From CAZMGT01 sp964565895 (GTDB lineage Bacteria; Armatimonadota; Zipacnadia; UBA1398; CAZMGT01), in the NCBI GenBank assembly GCA_964565895.1, contig CAZMGT010000002.1, positions 62,001-126,000 on the forward strand: a DNA stretch of 64,000 bases, given 5' to 3'. Made by a program: the position numbers and the translations under genes. A model generated the notes under the pieces. It made no database searches, was not told the origin of the DNA, and worked only from the letters and a program-made list of their open reading frames with translations. Below are positions 48,656 through 58,140 of this stretch, piece after piece (within the stretch, counting starts at the first letter, position 1; every line of letters starts with the position of its first letter).

Positions 48656-51127
48656 CGCCGCGGCAACGGCCTCCGCCCGCAGCGTGTCGCAGACGATGTA
48701 GACGGGTTGGTCGTCGAGCTGCGTCGGCCGCTCGCTTGGCGCGCCGAGCATGTCGAAAAACTTAACCCCGGCCTTGGGCAGGGCGAGATCCTCGAAAAAC
48801 AGCGGCTCCCACGCCCATAGGGCGAAAATCTCTTCCTTGCCGCGCCGCCAGCGGAAGGCGCAAAGCCGGCTGTCGCCGCGGACGAGCTGCGGCCGCGCGT
48901 CCCCGCCCATCATGTCCAGCGCGACAAGCAGAGCCACGGCGGCAGCCCTGGGCCTCGGGCCATAGGCGAAAAACGGGTTGCTCATCGTCTCCCCGTGCGG
49001 CGTGGCCGCTTCGGGCAGCGCGGCGAAGAACACGCGCGACGCTCCCGCCCACGTTAACACGACCATCGCGCGGGCCACTGCAGCGGCGGCGGCAAGCTCA
49101 TCCTCGGCGGCGCGGGCTATTCCCTCGGCCCACAGCTCGCGCCCGCGCAGCGCGGCAAGCAGCCGCAGCTCCTCGGCCGCCTCCTCGCCTGTCCTTAGCT
49201 GCGGGAAGACGACGGCAATGTCCGCCGCGCGTGTCGCGCACGAGCCGAGCAGCAGATCGCGCGGGAGCGAAAGCGCCAGCGGCCGCCGCGTCGTTTGGCA
49301 GAGGCAGCGGCGCGCGGCCAGGGCAAGCCAGGCAAAATCATCCGCGGAAAGTTGCCCCTGGGGCGCGTTTTGCTCGGCATCGTAGAAAAGCTGCCACGCT
49401 GCGGCGCGTTTTCCGGCAAACCGCGCCAGCTCTTGCAAAAATTCCTCAAAGTCAAGCGCCTTCCGCGGAGGATACCAGCACAGCGCCGAGCCCCCGCTCG
49501 CCGTGCTCAGCGACTCCGCAGCCGCCGGCCCCGCGGAAGCCCAGCGCGCGCAAGGCGCCGCGAGCAGGACAACTGTGCTCAGCCCTTCGCGCGCGGCAAA
49601 GCTCAGCAGCTCGTCCGCCGGGGCAAAGTTCACGGAGCCCTCCTTGCCGCTTGCCGCGTCCCAGCTTGCGCTGCGGTCGAGCACCCAGTTTATCCCGAGC
49701 TTCTTAACCGCTTGGGCAAGCGCCCCCGATGCTGGGAGATGGTCCAGCCCAAGCCTCGGGGCGAGCGGGCTCAGCTTCGCCCGCGGCGCGCAGAAAAGCC
49801 TCATGCGCCGCTCGCGCTCGCATCGCTCGCCGCGCACGCGGAGCGAGACGGCATACACCCCGCTGTGCTTAAGCTCTACCGCGACGGGCAGCTCGGCCCG
49901 CTCCCCAGGCCTCAGACGAACGGGAAACCAACGCCAAAGGACGCGGCGCCCGCAGTGGTCAAAACACGAAAGCTTAATCGCGGCCTGCGCCGCCTCGCGT
50001 CCCGCGTTCGCCGCGCAAATGTTCAGCTTCGCCCGGTCGCCGGGCGCCGCGAACATTTCGCCCTCGCTTATTATCCCAACCTCGATGTTGTGCGCTGGTC
50101 TATAGCTAGTTGCTTTGCTCCTTGGCTCAAGCTGCACGGCGTCGACCCACAGCGTGGCCTCTTTGAGCTGCGACTTGTCCAAGTCAAGCCCAACGGCAAC
50201 CCACCCGCGCGAAGCGCTGGGGACAAACGTCGCGCAATACCTCCCCCATGCCTGCGAAACGCTCGCCTCGGCCCACCGCGGCTCGCTTTGGCCTTCTGAA
50301 AGCAGGCCGAGCAAGGCAACGACTCCCGGCGGCTCGCTGCGCAGGTATGCCGAGAGGGTCATCGGCTTTCCCCGATCCAGCGCCGAGGGCTCAAGCGCGA
50401 CGGCGGAGATCCTCGCCAGCGCGCGGCTTTCCGGCGCGGGCCAGTCGAAAAACAGCCGCGGCAGCTTCTCCCGCTCCAGGCACAAGCGCAAACAGCGCTC
50501 GCCGCGCAGCGCACGGCCGCTCAGCGCGCCGAGGAAGCTTTCCGCCTCAAGCGTCGCCCATCCGCAAAGCCCCAGCTCAAAGCTTGAGTTAAACACGCGG
50601 TTTTTGTGGCGGCAGGGGGCCAATGGCGGCCCCAGCCAGGGCCACACCTCCGCCACCTGCGGCTGAGCGACGTACAGCGTCCCCCCGCTGAAAAATCGCA
50701 GGACAACGCTAACCTCGCGCACCTCGCGCGGGCATACAAACCTCCGCGCAAACGACCGCCAGCGCAAACCCGGCCGCACGCGCCAGGCTGACCCGAGCGC
50801 GGCGCCAGTTTGCCCATCGCGCAGGAGAATTTCCACCTCCGGCCCGCGAACGCGCACGTGCCTGCAGGCTAGGGAAAGCTCATATGCCGCGCCCGCTCGC
50901 AGGGGCAGGGGCAAGCGCCAAGCAAGCTCAACCGCGCCGCCGCGAAATTCCGCGCACCGCACACGGACCGCCGGCTCGCCCGCCGGGCCAACTGTCGGCT
51001 CAAGCTGCGCGACGTTCTCGCCGGCATTCAGCGTATACGGGACCAGTTCCGCCCCCGCGGGGGCTGCCGGCTGCTGCGGCGCTGCGGCGCCGAGAAGTGG
51101 CAAAAAGGCCAAAGCTGTGGGTATCAT
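48629..51127 (-). CDS. Large secreted protein with CBM-like domains and a putative GH-type barrel
   Basis: About 832 aa from ATG 51127, which starts the signal peptide (IPTALAFLPLLGAAAPQ). Two carbohydrate-binding-type sandwiches (~20-150 and ~160-340; NRVFNSSFELGLCGW, RALRGERCLRLCLER, ATLWVDAVQLEP) resemble CBM4/9. A beta domain follows (~345-460), then a barrel-like region (~460-760; PRLGLDHLPASGALAQAVKKLGINWVLDRSASWD, AFREGLSTVVLL-type strand, AAWQLFYDAEQNAP, AVVFPQLRTG-like) reminiscent of GH39/42. The catalytic acids are not certain. It probably degrades or binds polysaccharide at the cell surface. Ribosome site is weak (GGAAAAAAA). Confidence 0.7.
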   Translation of the reverse strand: MIPTALAFLPLLGAAAPQQPAAPAGAELVPYTLNAGENVAQLEPTVGPAGEPAVRVRCAEFRGGAVELAWRLPLPLRAGAAYELSLACRHVRVRGPEVEILLRDGQTGAALGSAWRVRPGLRWRSFARRFVCPREVREVSVVLRFFSGGTLYVAQPQVAEVWPWLGPPLAPCRHKNRVFNSSFELGLCGWATLEAESFLGALSGRALRGERCLRLCLEREKLPRLFFDWPAPESRALARISAVALEPSALDRGKPMTLSAYLRSEPPGVVALLGLLSEGQSEPRWAEASVSQAWGRYCATFVPSASRGWVAVGLDLDKSQLKEATLWVDAVQLEPRSKATSYRPAHNIEVGIISEGEMFAAPGDRAKLNICAANAGREAAQAAIKLSCFDHCGRRVLWRWFPVRLRPGERAELPVAVELKHSGVYAVSLRVRGERCERERRMRLFCAPRAKLSPLAPRLGLDHLPASGALAQAVKKLGINWVLDRSASWDAASGKEGSVNFAPADELLSFAAREGLSTVVLLAAPCARWASAGPAAAESLSTASGGSALCWYPPRKALDFEEFLQELARFAGKRAAAWQLFYDAEQNAPQGQLSADDFAWLALAARRCLCQTTRRPLALSLPRDLLLGSCATRAADIAVVFPQLRTGEEAAEELRLLAALRGRELWAEGIARAAEDELAAAAAVARAMVVLTWAGASRVFFAALPEAATPHGETMSNPFFAYGPRPRAAAVALLVALDMMGGDARPQLVRGDSRLCAFRWRRGKEEIFALWAWEPLFFEDLALPKAGVKFFDMLGAPSERPTQLDDQPVYIVCDTLRAEAVAAALGAREAER

Positions 51128-51259
51128 TTTTTTTCCGACAAGCGCGTGTCGCTCCAGGTCATGATTCACTTAACGGGGCAGCTCGTCCTGCGTGGCCCCG
51201 ACTGGGAGCGGGGAAGGCCCGCGCCCGCCAATAGCGAACGATGAACAGGGAGAGGGACA

Positions 51260-52732
51260 ATGGGCCAGATCTTAGCGCTGGCCATCGGTGCCTTAACGCT
51301 GTGGGAGCTTTTGTGGAACGCCGTTGTTCCCCTGCAAGGCCTGCTTGGGCACTTCCGCCCGGGAGCCCCGCGCCGGCGCGCAAAATGGCTTCTCCGCGCG
51401 AGCCTGAAGGTCCCCACGATCTTCGGCATGTCCACACGCTTGTCCAAAACCCTGCGCCTCGCTGCCATCTTAAACGCCGACCGCGAGTTTGCCGCGGCGG
51501 AGCAGCTCTGTCGCCAGGCGTTGGCTGGGGAGCACGCGGATAGCCTGCGCACGGTTGGCCTGCGCATCGAGCTCAGCCGCGCCCTCGACGGCCAGTGGAA
51601 GATCGCCGAAGCCGTCGCCGAGGGCCGCCGGGCATGCGAGATTCTCGAGCGCGGCGGCGCGCAAACCGGCCCCCTTGCCTTGGAGACGGCCAACGTGCTC
51701 GAATATCAGGGCAAGTACGACGAGGCGGTAGACGTTCTCCGGCGAGCGCTATATGACCGCAGGCTGCGCGGATACCAGCAGCGGCTGGTTATCGCGCGCT
51801 ATCTCTCCGGCTGCCTCGCGCTCCGCCGAAACGTCGAGGCCTATCGCTTTGCCCTCAGCCTTTCCCCGGAAACTTTGTGGGGCGGCCCCAGCCCCGTGCG
51901 CTCGCTTATGCTCACCGCGCTTACTTGGCTCTATTGCTATTTCGGCTACCTGCGCCACGCCGCGGCGACCGCCGCCGCGGTAACGCACCAACCGCTGCGC
52001 CTGCGCGCCATTTCCTTCGTCCTCGCCTATAGCGGCCGGCTGACTGAGGCGACGATGGTCATGCGCCAGGCGAGCATGCTCTCCGCGGACGAGCGCTATC
52101 CGGACCCCATGTACCTCACGCTGCTCGGGCTAAGCGGGCAGTTTCAGCAGATAGTGGACGAGCTGCGCGGGAGGGTGGAACACATTGCCGACGGCGGGAC
52201 GTCCGAGCGCCGCTTGCTTGGGGTATGCCTCGCCGTCCTCGGCCACGCATACCTTATGCTTGCCGACTATAACGCGGCGATCGCCCCCCTCCGCCGCGTG
52301 GACGAGATCCCTGGCCAGCAGAACTTCGTGCGCGCCGCAGCGCATAGCGACCTCGCGGCAGCGTTCGGCGCTCTGCGCCGCTTGGCGGAGGCCGAAGAGC
52401 ACCTGGCCCGTGCGCGCAGCCTGTGGCAGGCCGTCCATAATGACAGCATAACGGGTGGCGAGGGCGGCGTTTATATAGGCCGCGCGCTGCTGTCTATGGG
52501 GCGGGCGCTGGCCGCGCGCGACGAGCTTTACCACGCGGCGGCGAACATCTCCGACCCTCTCCTGCGTCCGGCGGCGCTCTACTGGCTCGGCGCTGCGGAG
52601 CGCGAACTGGGGAACACACACTCCGCAGCCGCGTGCTTCGAGCAGGCCGCGGCAAGCTGCGTTGCCACATATTGCGCGCGTCAGGCGCAGGCCGAGCTTG
52701 CCCGCCTGCGCAGTAGCTCGGGCGGCCGCTAG
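51260..52732 (+). CDS. Tetratricopeptide-repeat protein with N-terminal membrane anchor
   Basis: 490 aa, ATG after GGGAGAGGG. One N-terminal hydrophobic helix (ILALAIGALTLWELLWNAVV) is followed by basic residues, then repeated helical pairs of TPR type: ADREFAAAEQLCRQAL, ALETANVLEYQGKYDEAVDVLRRAL, RAAAHSDLAAAFGALRRLAEAEEHLARA and RPAALYWLGAAERELGNTHSAAACFEQA. Such repeats bind proteins, so it may be a cytoplasmic or periplasmic scaffold. No enzyme domain is visible. The neighbours on both sides are secreted glycan-related proteins, but no operon link is shown. Confidence 0.8.
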   Translation: MGQILALAIGALTLWELLWNAVVPLQGLLGHFRPGAPRRRAKWLLRASLKVPTIFGMSTRLSKTLRLAAILNADREFAAAEQLCRQALAGEHADSLRTVGLRIELSRALDGQWKIAEAVAEGRRACEILERGGAQTGPLALETANVLEYQGKYDEAVDVLRRALYDRRLRGYQQRLVIARYLSGCLALRRNVEAYRFALSLSPETLWGGPSPVRSLMLTALTWLYCYFGYLRHAAATAAAVTHQPLRLRAISFVLAYSGRLTEATMVMRQASMLSADERYPDPMYLTLLGLSGQFQQIVDELRGRVEHIADGGTSERRLLGVCLAVLGHAYLMLADYNAAIAPLRRVDEIPGQQNFVRAAAHSDLAAAFGALRRLAEAEEHLARARSLWQAVHNDSITGGEGGVYIGRALLSMGRALAARDELYHAAANISDPLLRPAALYWLGAAERELGNTHSAAACFEQAAASCVATYCARQAQAELARLRSSSGGR

Positions 52733-52776
52733 CCGCTGCGCTAGTTGTTGCTTCCTCTTTGCTGTGCGTCCGCCGC

Positions 52777-52806
52777 TTGGCCTGTGCTGTTTGCGCTATC
52801 TATAAT
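52777..52806 (+). promoter_or_regulatory. Promoter for the DUF4038-like gene
   Basis: TTGGCC (52777-52782), an 18-base spacer, and a perfect TATAAT (52801-52806) lie 69 bases before the ATG at 52875. The start of transcription should be near 52813. Confidence 0.6.
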
Positions 52807-52874
52807 AGGCTCCAGATCGCCCTAGGTCGGCTGCGAGGCACGTCGCTCTTGGAAGATGCAGGGAGGCTGGGCAA

Positions 52875-55298
52875 ATGTCCTGTCTTTTGCTCGCGCTCTC
52901 GCTGGCAACGCTGCTGCTCGTGCACGACGCCCAAAGCGCCGAACCAACCGTTGAGCGCTGGGGCATCTTCGAGGTTGAGCTTAAGCAACAAGGCGAGTAC
53001 GAAAACCCGTTTAGGCAGGTGTTCCTAAAGGGAACGTTTCGCTGCGGGGAAACGACGATCGTTTGCCACGGATTTTACGACGGAGGGAAAACGTGGAAGA
53101 TCCGCGTCATGCCCACTGTCGTTGGGCGCTGGAGTTATCGCACGGAATCAAACGACCCTGGGCTTGCCGGCAAGACGGGCGCCTTTCGCTGCGTCCCTCC
53201 CTCAAAGGGCAACCATGGGCCAATTGTCGTGCGCAACACCTATCATTTCGCCAATGCCGACGGCACACCTTATTACCCCGTGGGGACAACGCTTTACAAC
53301 TGGCTTCATCGCGAGGAGCAGTTGCAAGAACAAACACTTCAAACATTGCGCCAACACTGCTTTAACAAGGTTCGCTGCTGCGTTTTCCCCAAATGGTATA
53401 CCTATAATCATGTAGAGCCGCCACTTTATCCGTGGCCCAAAAAAGAAAACGGACAGTTCGACTACGACCGATTTAACCCGGAATACTTCAGACATATCGA
53501 ACGCCGACTCAACGATCTCTTGGAGTTAGGAATCATCGCCGACCTTATCTTGTTCCACCCTTACGATAAATGGGGTCACTCAAAGATGACCCCGGAGCAG
53601 GACGATGCTTACCTAAAATATGTAATCGCGCGGTTTGCTGCTTTTCGCAATGTGTGGTGGACGCTGGCGAACGAATATGACCTGGTAAAACCGCCCAAGA
53701 ATTGGGACCACATCTTTCAGCTAATACGCGATCTCGACCCCTACGACCACCCGCGCTCTATCCACAATTGCCGTGAGTGGTACGACCACGGCAAGCCCTG
53801 GGTTACCCACTGCAATATACAAAAGCAGGGGGGCGATGTATATCAGACGGCTGTCCAGGCACGGGAGAAGTATGGCAAGCCCGTGGTGATCGACGAGTAC
53901 GGCTACGAGGGCGACGTCAAGCAGCGCTGGGGTTCGCTTTCCCCCGAGGAGGAGACGCAGCGGCACTGGGCCGCGGCGCTCGCCGGGGCTTATGCCTCGC
54001 ACGGCGAGACGTACTATAACCCCGAGGAGAAGCTATGGTGGTCCGTCGGAGGCAAGCTGATCGGAAAAAGCCCCGCGCGCATTGCCTTTCTCAAACAAAC
54101 AATGGCCGCCGCGCCATACGAGGAGATGGCCCCGGACCCGCAGTTTTCCCCGGGCGATTACGCCTTGTGCAAAAAGGGCGAATATTACCTCGTCTACCTC
54201 ACCAGCGAAGCCCCGCGCACCCTTTCCCTGCCCGCCGACCTGCCCTTTCGCGTGGACGCCATCGATACGTGGAACATGACGATAACCCCGCTCAACGACG
54301 TTCTCGACGGCCGGCTAACGTTCACGCCGCCGGGGCCGTATTACCTGCTGCGCATCGTGGCCTATGGCGCGGGCGAAAGGCGGCGGCCGCGCGCCGAGGG
54401 AAGCGTCGAGCCGCGCGAAGGCGTCGCTCCGCTTGCCGTGCGCTTTTCCTGCCCGGGCAACCTTCCGGTGCTCTGGGACTTCGGCGACGGCGCGCGCTCC
54501 GCCGAGCGCGTCGCCCAGCACACCTACGCAAAACCAGGGCTTTATCGGGTCTCGCTTACCGTAACCGATGACCGCGGGGAAAAGGCCACGCAGTTTTTCA
54601 CCATAGCCGCCGACGTTGCGCTGGGCGAGCCGCTTGTGCGCGTGGGCGTTGCCCAGGGCGAGGCGCCGGCGGTTGCTTTTCGCGGGCCGGTGGCGCGGAC
54701 AGCAGACGGCGGGCTAAACTTCGGCGCGGGCGAGCCGTGGAAATGGGTTTCCGTGGGCGAGGGGCCGCTTGCTCAGCTCGAAGGTCTGCGCTCGTTTACC
54801 ATCCTCGGCTGGCTCAAGCCCGTCGCCTTGCAGACAGGCAGCGGCGGAAACCGCATTGCTTTTAACCTAAACTACAACAAATCCGGCTTCGACCTTGTCC
54901 ACCTCAGCGATGGGCGGCTGAGGCTCGCCGTAAACGAGTGGCCGGACAAAATCTCAAACGACAGCTCGCCGGGAAAGCTCAAGCGCGGACAATGGACGTT
55001 CTTCGCTGTCTCCTACGATTCGACCAAAGACAAAGACAATGTTTGTTGGTATTTTGGTGACCTTAATACTCCCGCATCGCTCGACAAAACAAATACCTAT
55101 AATCGTGGGCCGACAGGTAGAAATAGCGGCCCATTAACCGTGGGAAACTACAACGAAACGATCCATCGCCACGGGCTAGACAGACAGTTTCGTGGAATAA
55201 TCCATGCCCTTCACATTTTCGGGAGCAAGATTTTTCGCTCGGGTGTGCTAGACCCAAAGACAATAAGGGAGCTACAAGCAAAAACACAACCCAAGTAG
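52875..55298 (+). CDS. Secreted DUF5060/DUF4038-type glycoside hydrolase with PKD and LamG-like domains
   Basis: 807 aa, with a signal peptide (LLLALSLATLLLVHDAQS). Order: DUF5060 sandwich (~25-115; VERWGIFEVEL, FYDGGKTWKIRVMPTVVGRW), a DUF4038-type TIM barrel (~120-410; YYPVGTTLYNWL, acid/base-type Glu in WWTLANEYD about 266, nucleophile-type Glu in VVIDEYGYEGD about 339), a small C-terminal sandwich (~420-500), a PKD domain (~515-590; VLWDFGDGARSAERVAQHTY) and a LamG/concanavalin-A domain (~600-805). It looks like an enzyme for plant polysaccharides or glycosides. Base composition is uneven: parts of the barrel (about 53220-53850) and the last 280 bases are clearly AT-richer than the rest. 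It has its own promoter at 52777. Confidence 0.83.
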   Translation: MSCLLLALSLATLLLVHDAQSAEPTVERWGIFEVELKQQGEYENPFRQVFLKGTFRCGETTIVCHGFYDGGKTWKIRVMPTVVGRWSYRTESNDPGLAGKTGAFRCVPPSKGNHGPIVVRNTYHFANADGTPYYPVGTTLYNWLHREEQLQEQTLQTLRQHCFNKVRCCVFPKWYTYNHVEPPLYPWPKKENGQFDYDRFNPEYFRHIERRLNDLLELGIIADLILFHPYDKWGHSKMTPEQDDAYLKYVIARFAAFRNVWWTLANEYDLVKPPKNWDHIFQLIRDLDPYDHPRSIHNCREWYDHGKPWVTHCNIQKQGGDVYQTAVQAREKYGKPVVIDEYGYEGDVKQRWGSLSPEEETQRHWAAALAGAYASHGETYYNPEEKLWWSVGGKLIGKSPARIAFLKQTMAAAPYEEMAPDPQFSPGDYALCKKGEYYLVYLTSEAPRTLSLPADLPFRVDAIDTWNMTITPLNDVLDGRLTFTPPGPYYLLRIVAYGAGERRRPRAEGSVEPREGVAPLAVRFSCPGNLPVLWDFGDGARSAERVAQHTYAKPGLYRVSLTVTDDRGEKATQFFTIAADVALGEPLVRVGVAQGEAPAVAFRGPVARTADGGLNFGAGEPWKWVSVGEGPLAQLEGLRSFTILGWLKPVALQTGSGGNRIAFNLNYNKSGFDLVHLSDGRLRLAVNEWPDKISNDSSPGKLKRGQWTFFAVSYDSTKDKDNVCWYFGDLNTPASLDKTNTYNRGPTGRNSGPLTVGNYNETIHRHGLDRQFRGIIHALHIFGSKIFRSGVLDPKTIRELQAKTQPK

Positions 55299-55399
55299 CA
55301 TTTGCTGTGGGGAGAATTGCAGGCACCTTACTGGATCATGTCGCGCACGGAAAGTATTGTGGTGGCCTTCATAGGCCGAGGGGAGGGTGACAAAGAAAA

Positions 55400-56623
55400 A
55401 TGAGAAAGCGCCTTGAACCCTCGGTTTTCAGGCTGCCCATTCACGACATAAGACACGGGTTTTTCTCCGCCGTTTACTTTTGGAGAACAAAACGTGTATT
55501 AGAACAGGACAACAGACACCCCACAATTACCCACCAAATTTTCCAGAAAAAGGAGAACGTGATAATCTGCGGGACAGACGAAGCCATTGCCATATTGAAA
55601 ACGGGCACCGGTTACTACAAAGATTACAGCGCAGCGGCCGAGGCATTTGAGCAGCTTGCGCAACTGCGCCAACAGGCCGACGCCGCACTGCGCGCTCGCG
55701 ACTATCACGCGCACAAGAAGTTGTGCGCAAAGTGCGCCGACCTTTCGCGCAAGCTAGACGAGCTCTGGGTGGACTGCTTCGATCGCATCCAAGTGTGGTC
55801 GCTTTACGATGGCGATCGCCTTTCTGCGTGGGAGACGGCGATGCTCATCGAGGGCGACTATTCGCTCTTCGCCCATCTAGAGTCGCTCTATCTCGGGGTG
55901 CTCGCCCGGCGCACGAAGATCGCCACAAACACACGGGCCCTGGCCGAGGCCGCGCGGGGGAAGCCCGTTTTATACTTCGCGGACCGCTTCGACTACTTCC
56001 TCGCCCAGCCGGGCGACGGCCACGCCGCACAAGTCGGTGGCGCGGCCGGGGTGTGCACGGACGCCATGGCCGCGCTGTGGCAGGGCCGCGGGCTGGGGAC
56101 CATTCCCCACGCGATGATCGTCGCCTACGGCGGAGACACGGCGCTTGCCGCGGAGAAGTTTAACGCGTTCTTGCCCACGGTGAACACGATCAGCCTGGTG
56201 GACTTCGACAACGACTGCGTAAACACGGCGCTCGCCGTCGCCCGGCGCCTCGGCGAGCGCCTGTGGGGCGTGCGCATTGACACGGCGGAAAACCTCGTCG
56301 ACCGCTCGCTGCAAAACCTTGCCCACCTGCCCGACGAGGAAAAATATGGCCCCGTGCCGCTGCTTGCGGAGAAGGTCCGCCAAGCGCTGGACCGCGAGGG
56401 GTTTGGGCACGTTAAAATCGTCGTCTCCGGCGGGCTAAACCCGGAGAAAATCGCGCGGTTTGAGGAGCGTGGGGCCCCAGTCGACGCCTATGGCGTGGGA
56501 AGCTGGATTCTCTCCGGGCGGTTTGACTTTACCGCCGACGCTGTGCGCTTGGAAGGGAAAAATCTGGCCAAGGTGGGCCGCGAGTATAAGCCCAACGATC
56601 GCCTCGAGCTCGTGCGCGGCTAG
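55400..56623 (+). CDS. pncB: Nicotinate phosphoribosyltransferase family protein
   Basis: 407 aa, ATG after GGGGAGGG. Family motifs are DIRHGFFSAVYFWRTKRVLE, LYLGVLARRTKIATNTRALAEAA (PRPP/nicotinate site), FADRFDYFLAQPGDGHAAQVGGAAGVCTDA, SLVDFDNDCVNTAL, IVVSGGLNPEKIARF and VDAYGVGSWIL. It joins nicotinate and PRPP to give nicotinate mononucleotide for NAD salvage. The nicotinamidase gene follows after 23 bases, so the pair turns nicotinamide into NaMN. The first ~240 bases are AT-richer than the rest. Quinolinate phosphoribosyltransferase-like alternatives seem less likely given the length and partner. Confidence 0.88.
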   Translation: MRKRLEPSVFRLPIHDIRHGFFSAVYFWRTKRVLEQDNRHPTITHQIFQKKENVIICGTDEAIAILKTGTGYYKDYSAAAEAFEQLAQLRQQADAALRARDYHAHKKLCAKCADLSRKLDELWVDCFDRIQVWSLYDGDRLSAWETAMLIEGDYSLFAHLESLYLGVLARRTKIATNTRALAEAARGKPVLYFADRFDYFLAQPGDGHAAQVGGAAGVCTDAMAALWQGRGLGTIPHAMIVAYGGDTALAAEKFNAFLPTVNTISLVDFDNDCVNTALAVARRLGERLWGVRIDTAENLVDRSLQNLAHLPDEEKYGPVPLLAEKVRQALDREGFGHVKIVVSGGLNPEKIARFEERGAPVDAYGVGSWILSGRFDFTADAVRLEGKNLAKVGREYKPNDRLELVRG

Positions 56624-56646
56624 CTTGCTGGCCTAAGGCGAGGAGG

Positions 56647-57219
56647 ATGACCGCGGTGACCATCGACCGCGCCCGCGATGCGCTGATTATCGTGGACTTG
56701 CAAAATGACTTCTGCCCCGGCGGGGCCCTTCCCGTCCCTCGGGGCGACGAGATCGTCCCCATCATTAACGCGCTTGTGGAGAAGTTCGACCACGTCTTTG
56801 CCACGCAGGACTGGCACCCGGAAAACCACGTTTCATTTAAAACACAAGGCGGGCCCTGGCCCCCGCACTGCGTCCAGGGATCGCCCGGGGCGGAGCTGCA
56901 CCCCAACCTGCGCGCGGAGAACGCCGTGCGCGTGCGCAAGGGGACCAACCCCCAGCGCGAGGCCTACTCCGGCTTTGAGGGGACCGACCTTGCGGACAAG
57001 CTGCGCGCTGCCGGCGTGCGCCGCGTGTTCGTGTGCGGCCTGGCCACGGACTACTGCGTTAAGGCCACAGTGCTCGACGCTCTGCGCGAGGGGTTTGACG
57101 TGGTTGTCGTCTCCGACGCCGTGCGCGGGGTTGACGTAAAGCCCGGAGACTCCCAAGCGGCGCTTGAGGAAATGAAGGCCGCCGGGGCGGCGGTAGTCGC
57201 TTCGAGCGAGATTTGCTAG
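56647..57219 (+). CDS. pncA: Nicotinamidase (isochorismatase-like hydrolase)
   Basis: 190 aa. It deamidates nicotinamide to nicotinate. The catalytic triad is visible: Asp in IIVDLQNDFCPGG, Lys in VRVRKGTN, and Cys in VCGLATDYCVKATVLDA. The metal-binding D-x-H-x3-H is in TQDWHPENHVSF, and the cis-peptide loop is near GLATDYC. GAGGAGG precedes the ATG. It directly follows the nicotinate phosphoribosyltransferase, making a two-gene NAD salvage operon. Confidence 0.95.
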   Translation: MTAVTIDRARDALIIVDLQNDFCPGGALPVPRGDEIVPIINALVEKFDHVFATQDWHPENHVSFKTQGGPWPPHCVQGSPGAELHPNLRAENAVRVRKGTNPQREAYSGFEGTDLADKLRAAGVRRVFVCGLATDYCVKATVLDALREGFDVVVVSDAVRGVDVKPGDSQAALEEMKAAGAAVVASSEIC

Positions 57220-57358
57220 CGCGCCGGCCGCTGAGCGCCGGACGCGGTTTGCCAGCGGCCGCGCGATCCGCCTTGGCCAAGAGCTTGCGCCGAAGCGCGG
57301 CGTGGGGCGGCAGCCGTGGCGGAGGAGGAGGGCAAGCGCTAGCGAACGGGCGTTTGTA

Positions 57359-57387
57359 TTGACAAATTGAAACGGCCGTTCTATAAA
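57359..57387 (+). promoter_or_regulatory. Promoter of the TetR/radical SAM operon
   Basis: A perfect -35 TTGACA (57359-57364) and a near-perfect -10 TATAAA (57382-57387) are separated by 17 bases. The 10-bp palindrome AACGGCCGTT (57371-57380) lies in the spacer, where a repressor would block polymerase. Confidence 0.85.
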
Positions 57388-57403
57388 TGAAACCGCTCTT
57401 CTA
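57368..57403. promoter_or_regulatory. Tandem operator repeats, likely TetR-regulator site
   Basis: TGAAACGGCCGTTCTA (57368-57383) and TGAAACCGCTCTTCTA (57388-57403) match at 13 of 16 positions and start exactly 20 bases apart, about two helical turns. One copy covers the spacer, the other the start region. This suits cooperative binding by the TetR protein encoded 51 bases downstream. Confidence 0.65.
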
Positions 57404-57453
57404 ATTCGGGCCCGCAGAAACGACTCGCTTTGTACACAAGGCAGGAGCTAGCC

Positions 57454-58095
57454 ATGGCTGCGGAGAAGCTTTCGCGGCGGGAGCGAGAGCGCGAGAGGCA
57501 CCGCGAGCTAATCTTGCACGCCGCGGAGAGGCTTTTTGCGGAAAAGGGTTTTTATCGGACGACGATGCAGGAGATTGCACAGCGGGCGGAGTTTGCGCTA
57601 GGGACGGTATACCGCTTTTTCCGGGGGAAGCAGGAGCTTTATGAGCAGCTTTTGGAGCGCAAGCTGCAGGAGCTTGTAGCGACGGTTTGCGACCAGATGG
57701 CGCAGGAACAGTCGCCGTTGGGGCGGGTGCGCAAGTTTATCGAGGCCAAGCTTACGTTCCTCGCCGGAAACGCCCACTTCGCCCGCCTGTTCTTTGCCGA
57801 AGCCCATGCCTGGCGCTCCTCCGTGAGCCAGCGCTTGGAGCGCAAGCTGCGCGACAAATATAACGACCTCCTCGACAAGCTCAGCGGAACGTTCGAGGAA
57901 GGCATGGGCCAGGGCATCTTTGCTCAAACCGACCCGCGCTTGCTTGCCCTAGCCCTCGATGGGCTAACCAGCGCGCTTGCCCTGCGCTGGGCGGAATGGC
58001 GCGAGCAAAGCAGCGATGTTTCGCCAGCGTCGGAAATCGAAGCCGCCAAGCGGCTTTTCCTGCAGGGCGTGCTTGCCCGACCGCAGACAATGTAG
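57454..58095 (+). CDS. TetR/AcrR-family transcriptional regulator
   Basis: 213 aa from ATG 57454 (GCAGGAG six bases upstream). The N-terminal helix-turn-helix reads HRELILHAAERLFAEKGFYRTTMQEIAQRAEFALGTVYRFF followed by GKQELYEQLLERKL, the TetR consensus. The C-terminal ligand domain is all-helical (ARLFFAEAHAWRSSVSQRLERKLRDKYNDLL). It probably represses its own promoter and the radical SAM gene 45 bases downstream by binding the tandem repeats at 57368. The ligand is unknown. Confidence 0.93.
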   Translation: MAAEKLSRRERERERHRELILHAAERLFAEKGFYRTTMQEIAQRAEFALGTVYRFFRGKQELYEQLLERKLQELVATVCDQMAQEQSPLGRVRKFIEAKLTFLAGNAHFARLFFAEAHAWRSSVSQRLERKLRDKYNDLLDKLSGTFEEGMGQGIFAQTDPRLLALALDGLTSALALRWAEWREQSSDVSPASEIEAAKRLFLQGVLARPQTM

Positions 58096-58140
58096 TCCTA
58101 GCGCTCGACTCATCCTGGGCCACGGGGAGATGGGTGAGCT

